A stretch of DNA of 11,748 nt from Cryomorphaceae bacterium (GCA_013205365.1 JABMNC010000096.1:1-11748), one strand, 5' to 3'. Positions 1 to 7,130 are shown, numbered from the stretch's first letter. The notes: generated from the sequence alone by a model not told the origin. A program made the numbers and translations.

Positions 1-1088
1 AGGGAAATCTCCCGCTGGATCTCCATAATAGCCTGCTGGCGACCATGCTTCACCTCTTGGGGAACGTCGTCTTCAAGGCCAAAAGCGTGCGTGTTCTCTT
101 CGTGGCTGTAGGTGAATACGCCCAAGCGTTCGAAGCGTTGAACGCGCACCCACTCCGCAAGCTCTTCAAAGTCGGCCTCGGTTTCGCCGGGGTAACCCAC
201 AATCAGGGTCGTGCGTATGGCGATTCCTGGAACCTTCTCGCGCATCGCCTGGAGCAGGCGGTTGGTTTTGGCATGGGTGGTTCCGCGCCGCATGCTTTTA
301 AGGACGCCGTCGGCAATATGCTGCAGAGGAATATCAATGTACCTGCAGACCTTGGGGTTCTCGCGGATTACGTCGAGCACGTCCTCGGGAAAGCCCGTAG
401 GGAAGAGGTAGTGCAGGCGAATCCACTGGATTCCGTCCACTCCGCTGAGTGCGGTAACGAGCTCTGCGAGACGGCGTTCTCCATAAATATCCAAGCCATA
501 ATAGGTCAAGTCCTGGGCGATGAGGATTAGCTCGACCACGCCCTTTCCCGCAAGCTTCTCGGCCTCGGTAACCAGGTCCTCAATCGGGGTGGATCGGTGC
601 TTGCCCCGCATCAGCGGAATCGCACAAAACGAGCAGGGACGGTCGCATCCTTCTGATATTTTGAGGTAGGCAAAATGCTGCGGAGTCGTGGTAAGGCGTT
701 CTCCCACGAGTTCTTTTTTGTAGTCGGCACCGAGGGCTTTGAGCAGCAGGGGCAGGTCGCGCGTGCCAAAATACTGGTCCACATTGGGAATTTCGCGCTC
801 GAGGTCTGGCTTATAGCGCTCGCTCAGGCATCCTGTGACAAATATTTTGTCAATAAGGCCTGCCTCTTTAGCACTTACGGCTTCGAGAATGGTATTAATC
901 GACTCCTCTTTAGCATTCTCAATGAACCCGCAGGTGTTGATAACCACGATTCTCCCCTCTTGCTCGTGCACCACGTCCTTACCCGATGCCTTGAGCTGTC
1001 CCATGAGTACTTCGCTGTCGTACACGTTTTTGGAACAGCCTAGGGTGATTACGTTGATGCGATTTTTTGCCGCGGACTTGGTGCGCAT
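1..1088 (-). CDS. rimO: Ribosomal protein S12 methylthiotransferase RimO (C-terminus outside window)
   Basis: Radical SAM enzyme that adds a methylthio group to the conserved aspartate of ribosomal protein S12 in the cytoplasm. About 362 residues are visible, of roughly 430-440 usual for the family; the C-terminal end and TRAM domain lie beyond base 1. The N-terminal methylthiotransferase domain starts with ITLGCSKNVYDSEVLMG and has the three auxiliary cluster cysteines at about residues 18, 53 (NTCGFI) and 87 (TGCLSE). The radical SAM motif CDRPCSFC follows at about 148-155, with SEGC before it. The SKNVYDSE and CDRPCSFC wording fits RimO rather than MiaB. The ATG at 1088-1086 is 9 bases after the AMP nucleosidase stop, so the two are probably co-transcribed. 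No Shine-Dalgarno is seen, as is normal in Bacteroidota. Confidence 0.95.
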   Translation of the reverse strand, partial: MRTKSAAKNRINVITLGCSKNVYDSEVLMGQLKASGKDVVHEQEGRIVVINTCGFIENAKEESINTILEAVSAKEAGLIDKIFVTGCLSERYKPDLEREIPNVDQYFGTRDLPLLLKALGADYKKELVGERLTTTPQHFAYLKISEGCDRPCSFCAIPLMRGKHRSTPIEDLVTEAEKLAGKGVVELILIAQDLTYYGLDIYGERRLAELVTALSGVDGIQWIRLHYLFPTGFPEDVLDVIRENPKVCRYIDIPLQHIADGVLKSMRRGTTHAKTNRLLQAMREKVPGIAIRTTLIVGYPGETEADFEELAEWVRVQRFERLGVFTYSHEENTHAFGLEDDVPQEVKHGRQQAIMEIQREIS

Positions 1089-1097
1089 ATACTTGTA

Positions 1098-1889
1098 TTA
1101 AAACTTTAAGTGCCTAACTGAAAGACCCTGATTCATAATTTCTTCAAGGGTTTCAATTCCGATGCTAATGTGGGTGCCAACATAGTCGGACGATACCTTG
1201 GCGTCGCTGTCGCTTGTCTTGACACCTTCAGGGGTCATTGGCTGGTCCGACACGAGAAGCAGTGCGCCTAGGTTGAGGCGGTTGTGAAAGCCGGCGGAGA
1301 ACAGTGTGGCCGTCTCCATGTCGATGGCGAGGGCGCGGATAACGCGGAGGTATTCCTTGAATTCCTCGTCGTGCTCCCAAACCCTTCGGTTAGTGGTGTA
1401 CACGGTGCCCGTCCAGTAGTCCAGGTTGCGGTTTCGAATTACGTGTGAGGTGGCGCGCTGCAGCATGAATGCAGGCAAGGAGGGCACTTCGGAAGGAAAG
1501 TAGGAGTCTGAGGCCCCTTCTCCGCGGATTGCGCCGATGGGAAGGATGAAGTCGCCCACCTTAGTTCGCTCGCGCAGTCCTCCGCATTTGCCCAAAAAAA
1601 GTATGGCCTTGGGCTGTACTTCGCTAAGTAAGTCGCAGACGGTTGCCGCATTGGGACTGCCCATTCCAAAATTGATGAGGGTCATGCCCTGGCCTTGGGC
1701 ACTGGGCATACTCCGGTTGGCGTCTACAATGTGTCCGCCTGTCATGGCGACGAATCGGTGCAGGTATTCATTAAAATTGGTCAGCAGGATGTAGTCCGAC
1801 ATTTGCTCGACGGCCACCCCGGTGTAGCGGGGCAACCAATTGGTGGTGATTTCGGCTTTGGTCTTCATTGGGCTTTTTTCTTCAGGCAT
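1098..1889 (-). CDS. amn: AMP nucleosidase (short Bacteroidota type)
   Basis: Cytoplasmic enzyme predicted to cleave AMP to adenine and ribose 5-phosphate, so it acts in purine salvage and AMP control. The 263-residue protein is one nucleoside-phosphorylase fold. It has FGMGSPNAA at 74-82 for phosphoribosyl binding, GKCGGL at 100-105, the purine-site signature AIDMETATLF at 188-197 and SDQP at 214-217. It lacks the extra N-terminal domain of the long enterobacterial Amn and matches the short form common in Bacteroidota (NWLPRYTG near the N-terminus). An ATG at 1868 (MKTKAEI) is an equally good start; the first seven residues may not be translated. It begins 13 bases after the ftsY stop and ends 9 bases before rimO, so it belongs to the same transcript. 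Substrate is assigned by family resemblance only; another nucleoside or nucleotide hydrolase or phosphorylase is the alternative. Confidence 0.88.
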   Translation of the reverse strand: MPEEKSPMKTKAEITTNWLPRYTGVAVEQMSDYILLTNFNEYLHRFVAMTGGHIVDANRSMPSAQGQGMTLINFGMGSPNAATVCDLLSEVQPKAILFLGKCGGLRERTKVGDFILPIGAIRGEGASDSYFPSEVPSLPAFMLQRATSHVIRNRNLDYWTGTVYTTNRRVWEHDEEFKEYLRVIRALAIDMETATLFSAGFHNRLNLGALLLVSDQPMTPEGVKTSDSDAKVSSDYVGTHISIGIETLEEIMNQGLSVRHLKF

Positions 1890-1902
1890 TATGGGTTAAG
1901 AC

Positions 1903-2805
1903 TTAGCTCAAGAGGGCCTTGAGAAAGTTATTGGCATCAAACTCCTGCAGGTCGTCGACCCCCTCTCCTACTCCAATGTAGCGCAGGGGCACCCTAAGTT
2001 TTTCTGCGATGGCCAGCACCACTCCGCCACGGGCAGTTCCGTCCATTTTGGTCAAAATTAGGCCCGTTAATGGCGTGACCTTTGAGAATTCAAGAGCTTG
2101 ATTCACTGCATTCTGACCTGTGGACGCGTCGAGCACCAGCCAGGTCTCATGGGGTGCACCCACCACGACTTTCTCCATTACTCTACGGATTTTGCCCAGC
2201 TCATTCATCAAATTGACCTTGTTATGAAGCCGCCCTGCGGTGTCCACGAGCACAACGCCTCCGCCGTTGCGGACTCCCGCCTCAACCGCTGCATAGGCAA
2301 CGGCTGCAGGGTCGGTGTTCATGCCCTTCTCGATGAAGGTGGCTCCAGCCCGGTCGGCCCAAATTCTAAGTTGGTCTACTGCCGCAGCTCGGAAGGTGTC
2401 TGCTGCACCCAAAACAACCGAGTGGCCTTCGCTGCGGAACTTCTTGGCGAGTTTGCCTACCGTCGTGGTCTTGCCTACGCCGTTAACCCCAACTACCAGG
2501 ACTACCATGGGCTGCCCTGAAGGAATATCCACCGGCTTGATTCCAGCCCATTGGGCAAACTGATCGGCCAATTCGTTTCGAATGAGCTCTTTTAGGTCCT
2601 CTTCGCCGACGTACTTGTCTTTGGCTACCCTAGCCTCCACCGCCTCTACCAGCCTGACGGATGTTTCGACCCCCACGTCGGCCGAAATCAACGCTTCTTC
2701 AAGGGCATCAAGCGTCGCGGCATCAACAACCGATTTGCCGCCAAACAATTTGCTGATTCCAGCAAAAAGGGCTTCCTTGGTTTTAGCGAGTCCAAACAAT
2801 GACAT
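1903..2805 (-). CDS. ftsY: Signal recognition particle receptor FtsY
   Basis: GTPase that receives the SRP-ribosome-nascent chain complex at the inner membrane and passes it to the Sec translocon. The 300-residue protein has an N-domain helical bundle (about 5-85) followed by the G domain. GTPase motifs are GVNGVGKTT (106-114), DTFRAAA (136-142), DTAGR (188-192), TKMDG (252-256) and GVGEGVDDL (278-286). The acidic A domain of the E. coli protein is absent, which is usual for short bacterial FtsY. The start ATG is 2805-2803. An intrinsic terminator lies just upstream, so ftsY needs read-through from the ribosomal protein genes or its own promoter. A weak -7-like box, TATCTTAA, lies three bases before the start codon, with no clear -33 partner. 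Confidence 0.97.
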   Translation of the reverse strand: MSLFGLAKTKEALFAGISKLFGGKSVVDAATLDALEEALISADVGVETSVRLVEAVEARVAKDKYVGEEDLKELIRNELADQFAQWAGIKPVDIPSGQPMVVLVVGVNGVGKTTTVGKLAKKFRSEGHSVVLGAADTFRAAAVDQLRIWADRAGATFIEKGMNTDPAAVAYAAVEAGVRNGGGVVLVDTAGRLHNKVNLMNELGKIRRVMEKVVVGAPHETWLVLDASTGQNAVNQALEFSKVTPLTGLILTKMDGTARGGVVLAIAEKLRVPLRYIGVGEGVDDLQEFDANNFLKALLS

Positions 2806-2813
2806 ACGTTAAG

Positions 2814-2842
2814 ATATAAAAAAACCGCTCGTTGAGCGGTTT
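2814..2842 (-). terminator. Intrinsic terminator after the rpmB-rpmG-DUF4295 genes
   Basis: A perfect 9-base-pair stem (AAACCGCTC / GAGCGGTTT) with a three-base loop is followed on the minus strand by a run of T (GAGCGGTTTTTTTATAT). The T run is on the minus-strand 3' side, so it ends transcription coming from rpmB. It sits between the DUF4295 stop and the ftsY start, and probably lowers rather than abolishes expression of ftsY from the upstream promoter. Confidence 0.88.
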
Positions 2843-2865
2843 ATATTTGGGTCTAGGATGAGACA

Positions 2866-3015
2866 CTAAGCCTTAAAAAAATTAGGCACATCGTCTTTAA
2901 CCATAATCTTCTCTTCAAAGCCGTAGCTACCGCTAGAGGTTTTGACGACCTTAATGGCTCGTGCGTAGGTAATACCACCGGCCTTCTTGAGGGTTGCAAC
3001 TACTTTCTTTGCCAT
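2866..3015 (-). CDS. DUF4295 family small protein
   Basis: A 49-residue basic protein starting MAKKVVATLKKAGG and ending VPNFFKA. It matches the DUF4295 family, small Bacteroidota proteins nearly always encoded right after rpmB and rpmG; the molecular role is not established. It has many lysines and one glycine-serine turn (TSSGSYGFEE at about 27-36), and no membrane segment or cysteine. The ATG at 3015-3013 is only 5 bases after the rpmG stop, and the stop TAG is at 2868-2866, before the terminator. The constant position in a ribosomal operon and the charge suggest, by inference, a ribosome-associated function. Confidence 0.92.
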   Translation of the reverse strand: MAKKVVATLKKAGGITYARAIKVVKTSSGSYGFEEKIMVKDDVPNFFKA

Positions 3016-3020
3016 TTCGT

Positions 3021-3203
3021 TTACTTAATTTCTTTGTGAACAGTCATGCGCTTTAGTACGGGATTAAATTTCTTAATCTCCATGCGGTCGGGCGTGTTTT
3101 TCTTATTCTTGGTAGTGATGTAGCGTGACGTTCCTGCCATGCCTGACTCTTTGTGCTCAGTGCACTCGAGAATCACCTGTACGCGGTTGCCTTTTTTTGC
3201 CAT
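3021..3203 (-). CDS. rpmG: 50S ribosomal protein L33
   Basis: Small protein of the large ribosomal subunit near the E site. The 60-residue sequence MAKKGNRVQVILECTEH... has the Bacteroidota L33 form with TSRYITTKNKKNTPDRMEIKKFNP in the middle. It has one cysteine only (ECTE, residue 14) and none of the CxxC pairs of zinc-binding L33, so it is the zinc-independent type. It lies 12 bases after rpmB and 5 bases before the DUF4295 gene, in one transcript. Confidence 0.97.
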   Translation of the reverse strand: MAKKGNRVQVILECTEHKESGMAGTSRYITTKNKKNTPDRMEIKKFNPVLKRMTVHKEIK

Positions 3204-3215
3204 GATTCTTTAGGA

Positions 3216-3455
3216 TTAAAGCGATACGTTTCCGTTAACGCGGGCTTCGGCCAAAACGGCTTCAATACCCTTCTTGTTTATGGTCTTAAGAGCAGCAGCT
3301 GAGATGCGTAGGGTGACCCACTTATCTTCTGCAGCGATGTAAAACTTTTTGCGCATCAAATTGACATTGAAGGTGCGCTTATTTTTTTTGTTAGAGAACG
3401 ACACATGGTTACCAACCATGGCCTTCTTACCGGTAATCTCGCAAACTCGTGACAT
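3216..3455 (-). CDS. rpmB: 50S ribosomal protein L28
   Basis: Large-subunit ribosomal protein, 79 residues. The typical L28 start MSRVCEITGKKAMVGNHVSFSNK is present, followed by the KRTFNVNLMRKKFY core and LRISAAALKTINKKGIE. Length and order match the family. It is the first gene of the rpmB-rpmG-DUF4295 set. A Bacteroidota-type promoter box lies 44-51 bases upstream of the ATG. The 71-base gap to cinA is the longest between minus-strand genes here, which fits a separate start of transcription. Confidence 0.97.
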   Translation of the reverse strand: MSRVCEITGKKAMVGNHVSFSNKKNKRTFNVNLMRKKFYIAAEDKWVTLRISAAALKTINKKGIEAVLAEARVNGNVSL

Positions 3456-3498
3456 AATCGCGCAGTGTTAATCTTTTTACCGTTCTGCAACGGGAGTG

Positions 3499-3525
3499 CA
3501 AATGTACAGCGGATTTATCAATGTA
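3499..3525 (-). promoter_or_regulatory. Probable promoter for rpmB-rpmG-DUF4295
   Basis: On the minus strand TACATTTG (3506-3499) matches the Bacteroidota -7 consensus TAnnTTTG exactly. About 20 bases upstream is TTAG, one base off the -33 element TTTG, partly over the cinA stop codon region. Transcription would start near 3492 and give a leader of about 37 bases. Position and the exact -7 match support it; the -33 part is weak. Confidence 0.6.
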
Positions 3526-3526
3526 T

Positions 3527-4768
3527 CTAAGGTGAGTCGGCTAAAAATCCCCTTAATCTACTTAAAACCTCCAAAACGGATTTGCGAACACTGCGTTCTC
3601 TATGGTCTCCCATTTGAAAACGCGCAGCCCAATCTACTCCTGGCCCACTCACTGCAAGCCACACGGTGCCCAAGGGCTTAGCGGCAGAACCTCCGTCGGG
3701 ACCCATAATTCCGCTGCTGGCAAGACCCCAATCGGCGTTGAGGCGCTGGCGAGCTCCGCGAGCCATTGCGCGTACCACGGGATCACTGACCGCGCCGTGC
3801 TGAGCAAGGTCCGCCTCAGGCACACCAAGAAGCTGAATTTTAGCCTCATTGGCGTAGGCTACTATTCCACCCTGAACATACTGCGACGACCCCGGGATCC
3901 GCGTGAGTAGGGCTGCGATGGACCCTCCTGTGCAGCTCTCTGCCGTGGCAACCGTTTGCCCGCAAGCCTTGAGCAGTTCGCCCACCACCTCTTCGATGCT
4001 TAAAATGTTCTCGGCAAAAATATCCCGACCAAGCAGGGTACGCAGGCTGGCCGAAGCATGATCGAGCAGCAAGTGGGCAGCGTGATCGCTGGCTGTGCGG
4101 GCGGTCAGGCGCAGCTTAACAATTCCAGGCGAAGGCAAATAGGCCAAGCTGAGGCCCTTGGCGAGACTCGATTCCCAATCGACCATGCGCTCGGCAAGTT
4201 CCGACTCCGGAATACCCTGCACCATAAAAAACCGGTGCTCAATGTGGGCATCCGACTCGGCCCTGATGCGCGGCAAAACGTGGGTTTCCATGATGTGCTT
4301 CATCTCAAAAGGGACACCCGGAATACTCACAAATCGCTGGCCTTTGCGCTCAAACAGCATACCTGGGGCTGTTCCCACGGCGTTCGGCAGCCACTCACAA
4401 ACGTCGGGGACCTCGGCCTGCTCTCGGTTTAAGGCACCCGGAACACGGCCCATTCGGGCAAACAAAGCTTCAATATGGCTGTAGATTTCAGGATGATAAA
4501 CTAGTCGTCCCCCGAAGAAGTCGTTTAAAATGCCCTTAGTCAAGTCGTCTTTGGTCGGACCAAGCCCGCCCGTGATGATGACCCACTGGGTATCGGCCAT
4601 GACGGCATTCAGTGCAGCAAGCACGTCGTCCACTCGGTCGGCCACCACGGTCTTGCGGCGCAGGGTAACCCCTAATTCCGACAAACGCTCTCCAATCCAG
4701 GCAGAATTCGAGTCGATAGTTTGACCCAGAAGAAGCTCGGTTCCGATTGCAATTACCTCAGCCTGCAC
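3527..4768 (-). CDS. cinA: CinA family protein: molybdopterin-binding-like domain plus NMN amidohydrolase
   Basis: 413-residue two-domain protein. The N-terminal MoaB/MogA-like domain (about 1-170) starts AEVIAIGTELLLGQTIDSNS and has GGLGPTKDDLT at 67-77; in the family this domain is linked to ADP-ribose pyrophosphatase activity. The C-terminal PncC domain (about 255-410), with AESCTGG at 276-282, GGIVAYANEAK at 300-310 and GIMGPDGG at 353-360, deamidates nicotinamide mononucleotide to nicotinate mononucleotide in NAD recycling. The usual GIAGP is GIMGP here. The start is GTG at 4768-4766, inside the last codons of the redoxin gene (11-base overlap), which suggests coupled translation. Being next to rpmB is common in Bacteroidota. 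The old 'competence-damage' name should not be read as a DNA-uptake role. Confidence 0.95.
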   Translation of the reverse strand: MQAEVIAIGTELLLGQTIDSNSAWIGERLSELGVTLRRKTVVADRVDDVLAALNAVMADTQWVIITGGLGPTKDDLTKGILNDFFGGRLVYHPEIYSHIEALFARMGRVPGALNREQAEVPDVCEWLPNAVGTAPGMLFERKGQRFVSIPGVPFEMKHIMETHVLPRIRAESDAHIEHRFFMVQGIPESELAERMVDWESSLAKGLSLAYLPSPGIVKLRLTARTASDHAAHLLLDHASASLRTLLGRDIFAENILSIEEVVGELLKACGQTVATAESCTGGSIAALLTRIPGSSQYVQGGIVAYANEAKIQLLGVPEADLAQHGAVSDPVVRAMARGARQRLNADWGLASSGIMGPDGGSAAKPLGTVWLAVSGPGVDWAARFQMGDHRERSVRKSVLEVLSRLRGFLADSP

Positions 4769-5405
4769 GCTTTACTGAAGGCGTTATGCTGCAGCCGATG
4801 TTCTTGGTTTGCGCCACCGGCACCGGTTGCCGGCCTACCATGGCAATCATGGCATCCTTGAGCCAGGTTTTTTTAACTTTTTTGGCGGAATCCACGTTGT
4901 CGTCAATAGCCCCTAGGTAAACCAAGGTCTGGGTCGCGTCAAACAAAAAGACGTGGGGAGTCGTTCGTGCGCCGAAGGCGTCGGCAAGCTTGTGGTCTTG
5001 GTCAAGTAGGTAAAGCGCTTGGTACTTGTACTTTTTGGCGCGAGCACGCATCTCCTCAATCGACTCACCCTGAGCTCGCTTGGCCTCGTTGGAATTGACC
5101 AAGGCTATTCCCACCTTGAGCTTGCCTGCCAGCGCTACGATTTCTCGGTACCTCCCCTCCCATCCTTCGGACTTGGGACCGTTTCCCACGGCAAAAGGAC
5201 AGGTATTGCTCGTGAAAATCACCAGAAGGCCCTGCTCGGTAGCCACGCTGCCAAGGGCAATAGAGGCGTCGTCATCTCGGGTCGCGTTGGCCAGCTCCAG
5301 CCCTGCCATGGGCAGAGTGGCGCCTAGTTCAATGGTTGCCGGCAGTTTTTGGGCGAAGGCCACTGCGGTCGTTAGACCCAAGATGAGGGAGAGAATTTTT
5401 TGCAT
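4758..5405 (-). CDS. Exported redoxin/thioredoxin-fold family protein
   Basis: 215-residue protein with an N-terminal Sec signal peptide (MQKILSLILGLTTAVAFAQ). The reading frame stays open to 5585, but the ATG at 5405 is chosen because the signal peptide starts there. The thioredoxin-fold core has VIFTSNTCPFAVGNGP followed by WEGRY, a motif of AhpC/TSA-redoxin-like proteins with a single cysteine in place of a CxxC pair. RTTPHVFLFD supplies the cis-proline segment and YLGAIDDN follows it. A second cysteine lies in the conserved C-terminal GCSI motif near residue 205. It is probably periplasmic; thiol peroxidase-like or disulfide-handling activity is inferred, and the partner is unknown. A possible -7 box (TATCTTGC, 5416-5409) lies close to the ATG, with TTG 16 bases further up. 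It overlaps cinA by 11 bases. Confidence 0.82.
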   Translation of the reverse strand: MQKILSLILGLTTAVAFAQKLPATIELGATLPMAGLELANATRDDDASIALGSVATEQGLLVIFTSNTCPFAVGNGPKSEGWEGRYREIVALAGKLKVGIALVNSNEAKRAQGESIEEMRARAKKYKYQALYLLDQDHKLADAFGARTTPHVFLFDATQTLVYLGAIDDNVDSAKKVKKTWLKDAMIAMVGRQPVPVAQTKNIGCSITPSVKRAG

Positions 5406-5468
5406 ACTGCAAGATAGTACAGCAACAGAAGGCAATGAACAGGTTACACCAACCAATACCGCAAGAAA

Positions 5469-5502
5469 TTGTGCCGCAAAGCCAATAGAGAAATTACCTT
5501 TA
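5469..5502 (+). promoter_or_regulatory. Possible yaaA promoter
   Basis: TACCTTTA at 5495-5502 has one mismatch to the Bacteroidota -7 consensus TAnnTTTG, and TTG at 5469-5471 is 23 bases upstream, at the long end of the usual spacing. The predicted start near 5509 leaves a leader of about 36 bases before the yaaA ATG. It lies in the divergent gap between the redoxin gene and yaaA. Confidence 0.4.
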
Positions 5503-5544
5503 AAGGCTTTGAAAAAGGCTTCGAAACCCCAGTCAGTCCGCACC

Positions 5545-6264
5545 ATGCGCATACTTCTATCTCCGTCAAAATCAATGAATGCCATTGGGGCTCCAGCCGC
5601 TAATCAGTATGCTCCCCTCATAGACTCTGCGGCTCTTTTAGCCGACCGAGTCCGCAGCCATACTAAGGACTGGGCCGCATTCTATGGCTGTAGCCCGCGG
5701 CTTGCCCAGCAGGCCAAAGAGCAATGGGACCTCTGGAACCCCGCTTCGCTTGGGACGCAAGCTGCCTTTACCTTCACGGGAGAGGCTTTTGGCCGGCTAC
5801 GACCCGAAACCTGGGCTGCGCCGCACCAAGCTCAGGAGCGGCTCAGAATCCTCTCTGGCTTGTACGGAGTCCTTAGGCCGCAGGATGGCGTTTTGCCCTA
5901 CCGTCTCGACCTTGGGCAAAGCCTTGAGGGCAAGCGACTCACTCACTACTGGAAGGATTCCGTGACCGACTGGTTGCTGCGTGACGCCGGCGGTTCTGCC
6001 GTTCTAAACTGCGCCAGCGAAGAATATACAGAAGGGATCGATTCCGCAAAATTTTGGTGGATTGATCTAGTTTTTATTCAAAACGTTAAAGGGAAGGTTC
6101 GATCGGTTTCTGCCCTCAGCAAGCAGGCAAGGGGTGCGATGGCTCGTTTTTTAGCGAACCATTCCAGCAGCAATCCCGAGGTAGCACAAACGTTTAAAGA
6201 CGAAGGCTACGCGTTTTTTAAGGAAGAGTCGAACGAAAGCCGCTGGGTATTCGTCCGGAGGTAA
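5545..6264 (+). CDS. yaaA: Peroxide stress protein YaaA
   Basis: 239-residue cytoplasmic protein of the UPF0246/YaaA family; in E. coli YaaA lowers free iron and protects DNA and proteins during hydrogen peroxide stress. Family marks are the N-terminal MRILLSPSKSM, AAFTFTGEAFGRL (about 75-87), LSGLYGVLRPQDGVLPYRLDLG (about 108-130), NCASEEY, and the C-terminal SALSKQARGAMARFLA. The frame extends upstream to 5080, but the ATG at 5545 matches the known N-terminus and starts after the divergent redoxin gene's promoter region. It converges on the DUF2805 gene with a 44-base gap that has no evident hairpin. A redoxin gene and yaaA side by side suggest an oxidative stress theme, which is inference. 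Confidence 0.93.
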   Translation: MRILLSPSKSMNAIGAPAANQYAPLIDSAALLADRVRSHTKDWAAFYGCSPRLAQQAKEQWDLWNPASLGTQAAFTFTGEAFGRLRPETWAAPHQAQERLRILSGLYGVLRPQDGVLPYRLDLGQSLEGKRLTHYWKDSVTDWLLRDAGGSAVLNCASEEYTEGIDSAKFWWIDLVFIQNVKGKVRSVSALSKQARGAMARFLANHSSSNPEVAQTFKDEGYAFFKEESNESRWVFVRR

Positions 6265-6308
6265 TGCCGCATCCTGTTGGATTAAAATGCAATTTGCGCT
6301 GGGAAGGC

Positions 6309-6578
6309 CTATCCCAGACTTTGGTTGTCGCTTTTGAAGCGTCCGCTCGAGAAATTGCGCAGGGCCAAATGCTTGGTTTTGCGCCCGTCTACTCGCTCGC
6401 GCCACATTTTAAACGACGAGGCTTTCATGTGGTGGCGCATCAGGGCTCTGACTTCGTTCTCTCGAAGGCCAAACTGAGCGTAGATCGCATCAAAAGTGGT
6501 GCGATCTTCCCATGCCATGGCAATTACCCGGTCAATGTCGGTATCGCTTAAACGTTTCACGGAGTCCGGTAAAGCCAT
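6309..6578 (-). CDS. DUF2805 / TIGR03643 family protein
   Basis: 89-residue protein of unknown function. The family pattern is clear: DIDRVIAMAWEDRTTFDAIYAQFGLRENEVRALMRHHMKASSFKMWRERVDGRKTKH, with the AWEDRT..F..I...FGL.E..V..LM start looking like a short helix-turn-helix, and the SSFKMWR.RV.GR.TKH end rich in basic residues. This could bind nucleic acid, but no activity is established for the family. The frame runs open upstream to 6968; ATG 6578 (MALPDSVKR) is chosen because family similarity begins there and the upstream part is antisense to the rhodanese gene. No confident promoter was found in the divergent gap 6579-6710. Confidence 0.85.
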   Translation of the reverse strand: MALPDSVKRLSDTDIDRVIAMAWEDRTTFDAIYAQFGLRENEVRALMRHHMKASSFKMWRERVDGRKTKHLALRNFSSGRFKSDNQSLG

Positions 6579-6710
6579 AACCTCATAACTCCAAAGCACT
6601 TCTAATGGTTCAGTTGAATTGCGCGCTTGAACTTGCGGAATTTTAAATACTAAGGCGCACACGCTTAACTTAGGCTTCTCAAACAAATGCAAAAAAAACA
6701 CTAACCAATT

Positions 6711-6977
6711 ATGAACGACCTCATTCAAGCGGGAGCATTCCTCGTTGACGTGCGCACTGAAGAAGAATTCCAATCCGGTCACGTCGAGGCCTCGGTAAAC
6801 ATTCCCCTCGACCAAGTGGCCGACCGCATTGAGGAGTTTGAGGGCAAGACTGCCATTATTGTTTTTTGCCGGAGCGGAGGCCGCAGTGGCATGGCCAAGG
6901 CCATTTTGGCTCAAGCAGGAATCTGCAACGTAACCAACGGTGGCACCTGGCAAGACATTAAGGCGCACATTGATTAA
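6711..6977 (+). CDS. Single-domain rhodanese-like sulfurtransferase
   Basis: 88-residue rhodanese domain without signal peptide, so cytoplasmic. It has LVDVRTEEEFQSGHVEASVNIPLDQV (about 11-36), the CH2A-type motif typical of rhodaneses, and the active-site loop CRSGGRS at about 63-69, whose cysteine carries the persulfide. GGTWQDIKAHID closes the fold. Predicted to move sulfane sulfur from thiosulfate, glutathione persulfide or another donor to an acceptor. It is the first gene of the plus-strand set followed by a small membrane ORF, a TsdA-type cytochrome and a SoxB-like hydrolase, which supports a role in handling sulfane sulfur derived from thiosulfate. An A-rich stretch, including eight A's at 6691-6698, precedes the start. 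No good promoter box was found; TAACTTAG at 6666-6673 is the nearest. Confidence 0.9.
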   Translation: MNDLIQAGAFLVDVRTEEEFQSGHVEASVNIPLDQVADRIEEFEGKTAIIVFCRSGGRSGMAKAILAQAGICNVTNGGTWQDIKAHID

Positions 6978-6991
6978 TAAATAGAGACTGC

Positions 6992-7128
6992 ATGTGGGAA
7001 TTCATCATCAATCCCCGGCCTTGGTGGTCAGCATAGGATATGGCCTACTGCCCATGTTGATTGTGTTCTTTTTTGCCATCGTCGGAACCTATCTCTACGG
7101 CCAAATTCGAGAACGCCTGCCGCACTAG
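6992..7128 (+). pseudogene. Small single-helix membrane protein, apparently split by a one-base frameshift
   Basis: ATG at 6992 opens MWEFIINPRPWWSA and stops at TAG 7034-7036. The next frame reads on as VSIGYGLLPMLIVFFFAIVGTY and then LYGQIRERLPH, ending in TAG at 7126-7128, two bases before the cytochrome ATG. One extra G in the TGGTGG-TCAGC stretch near 7024-7029 would join both parts into one 45-residue protein with an aromatic N-terminus, one membrane helix and a basic tail. Either the gene is broken or the base is missing by sequencing error. A GTG at 6994 could also give a 44-residue product in the second frame. The MWEFIINPRPWW start recalls the N-terminus of YeeE/YedE sulfur transporters, but nothing else of that family is present, so I do not assign it. 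Confidence 0.45.
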
Positions 7129-7130
7129 TT

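Noticed and set aside
45..1101. Several plus-strand open frames of 66-161 codons
   Set aside because: They are antisense to rimO, whose minus-strand product has all the methylthiotransferase and radical SAM motifs.
3404..3420. Inverted repeat CATGGTT-ACC-AACCATG inside rpmB, possible autoregulatory hairpin
   Set aside because: It encodes conserved L28 residues (AMVGNHV), has a short stem and no supporting context, so it is probably chance.
4758..5585. A longer redoxin starting at MAFIDFDGDRS
   Set aside because: The upstream part overlaps the divergent yaaA start and promoter region, and a clear signal peptide begins at the internal ATG 5405.
6579..6710. Divergent promoters between the DUF2805 and rhodanese genes
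   Set aside because: Only partial -7 matches (TAACTTAG on plus; TGCATTTG on minus) without properly spaced -33 elements; not strong enough to annotate.
6309..6968. A 219-residue minus-strand protein
   Set aside because: Only the last 89 residues match the DUF2805 family; the upstream part is antisense to the rhodanese gene.
6992..7128. YeeE/YedE transporter remnant
   Set aside because: Only the first dozen residues recall that family; the rest is a single helix with a basic tail and no transporter motifs.
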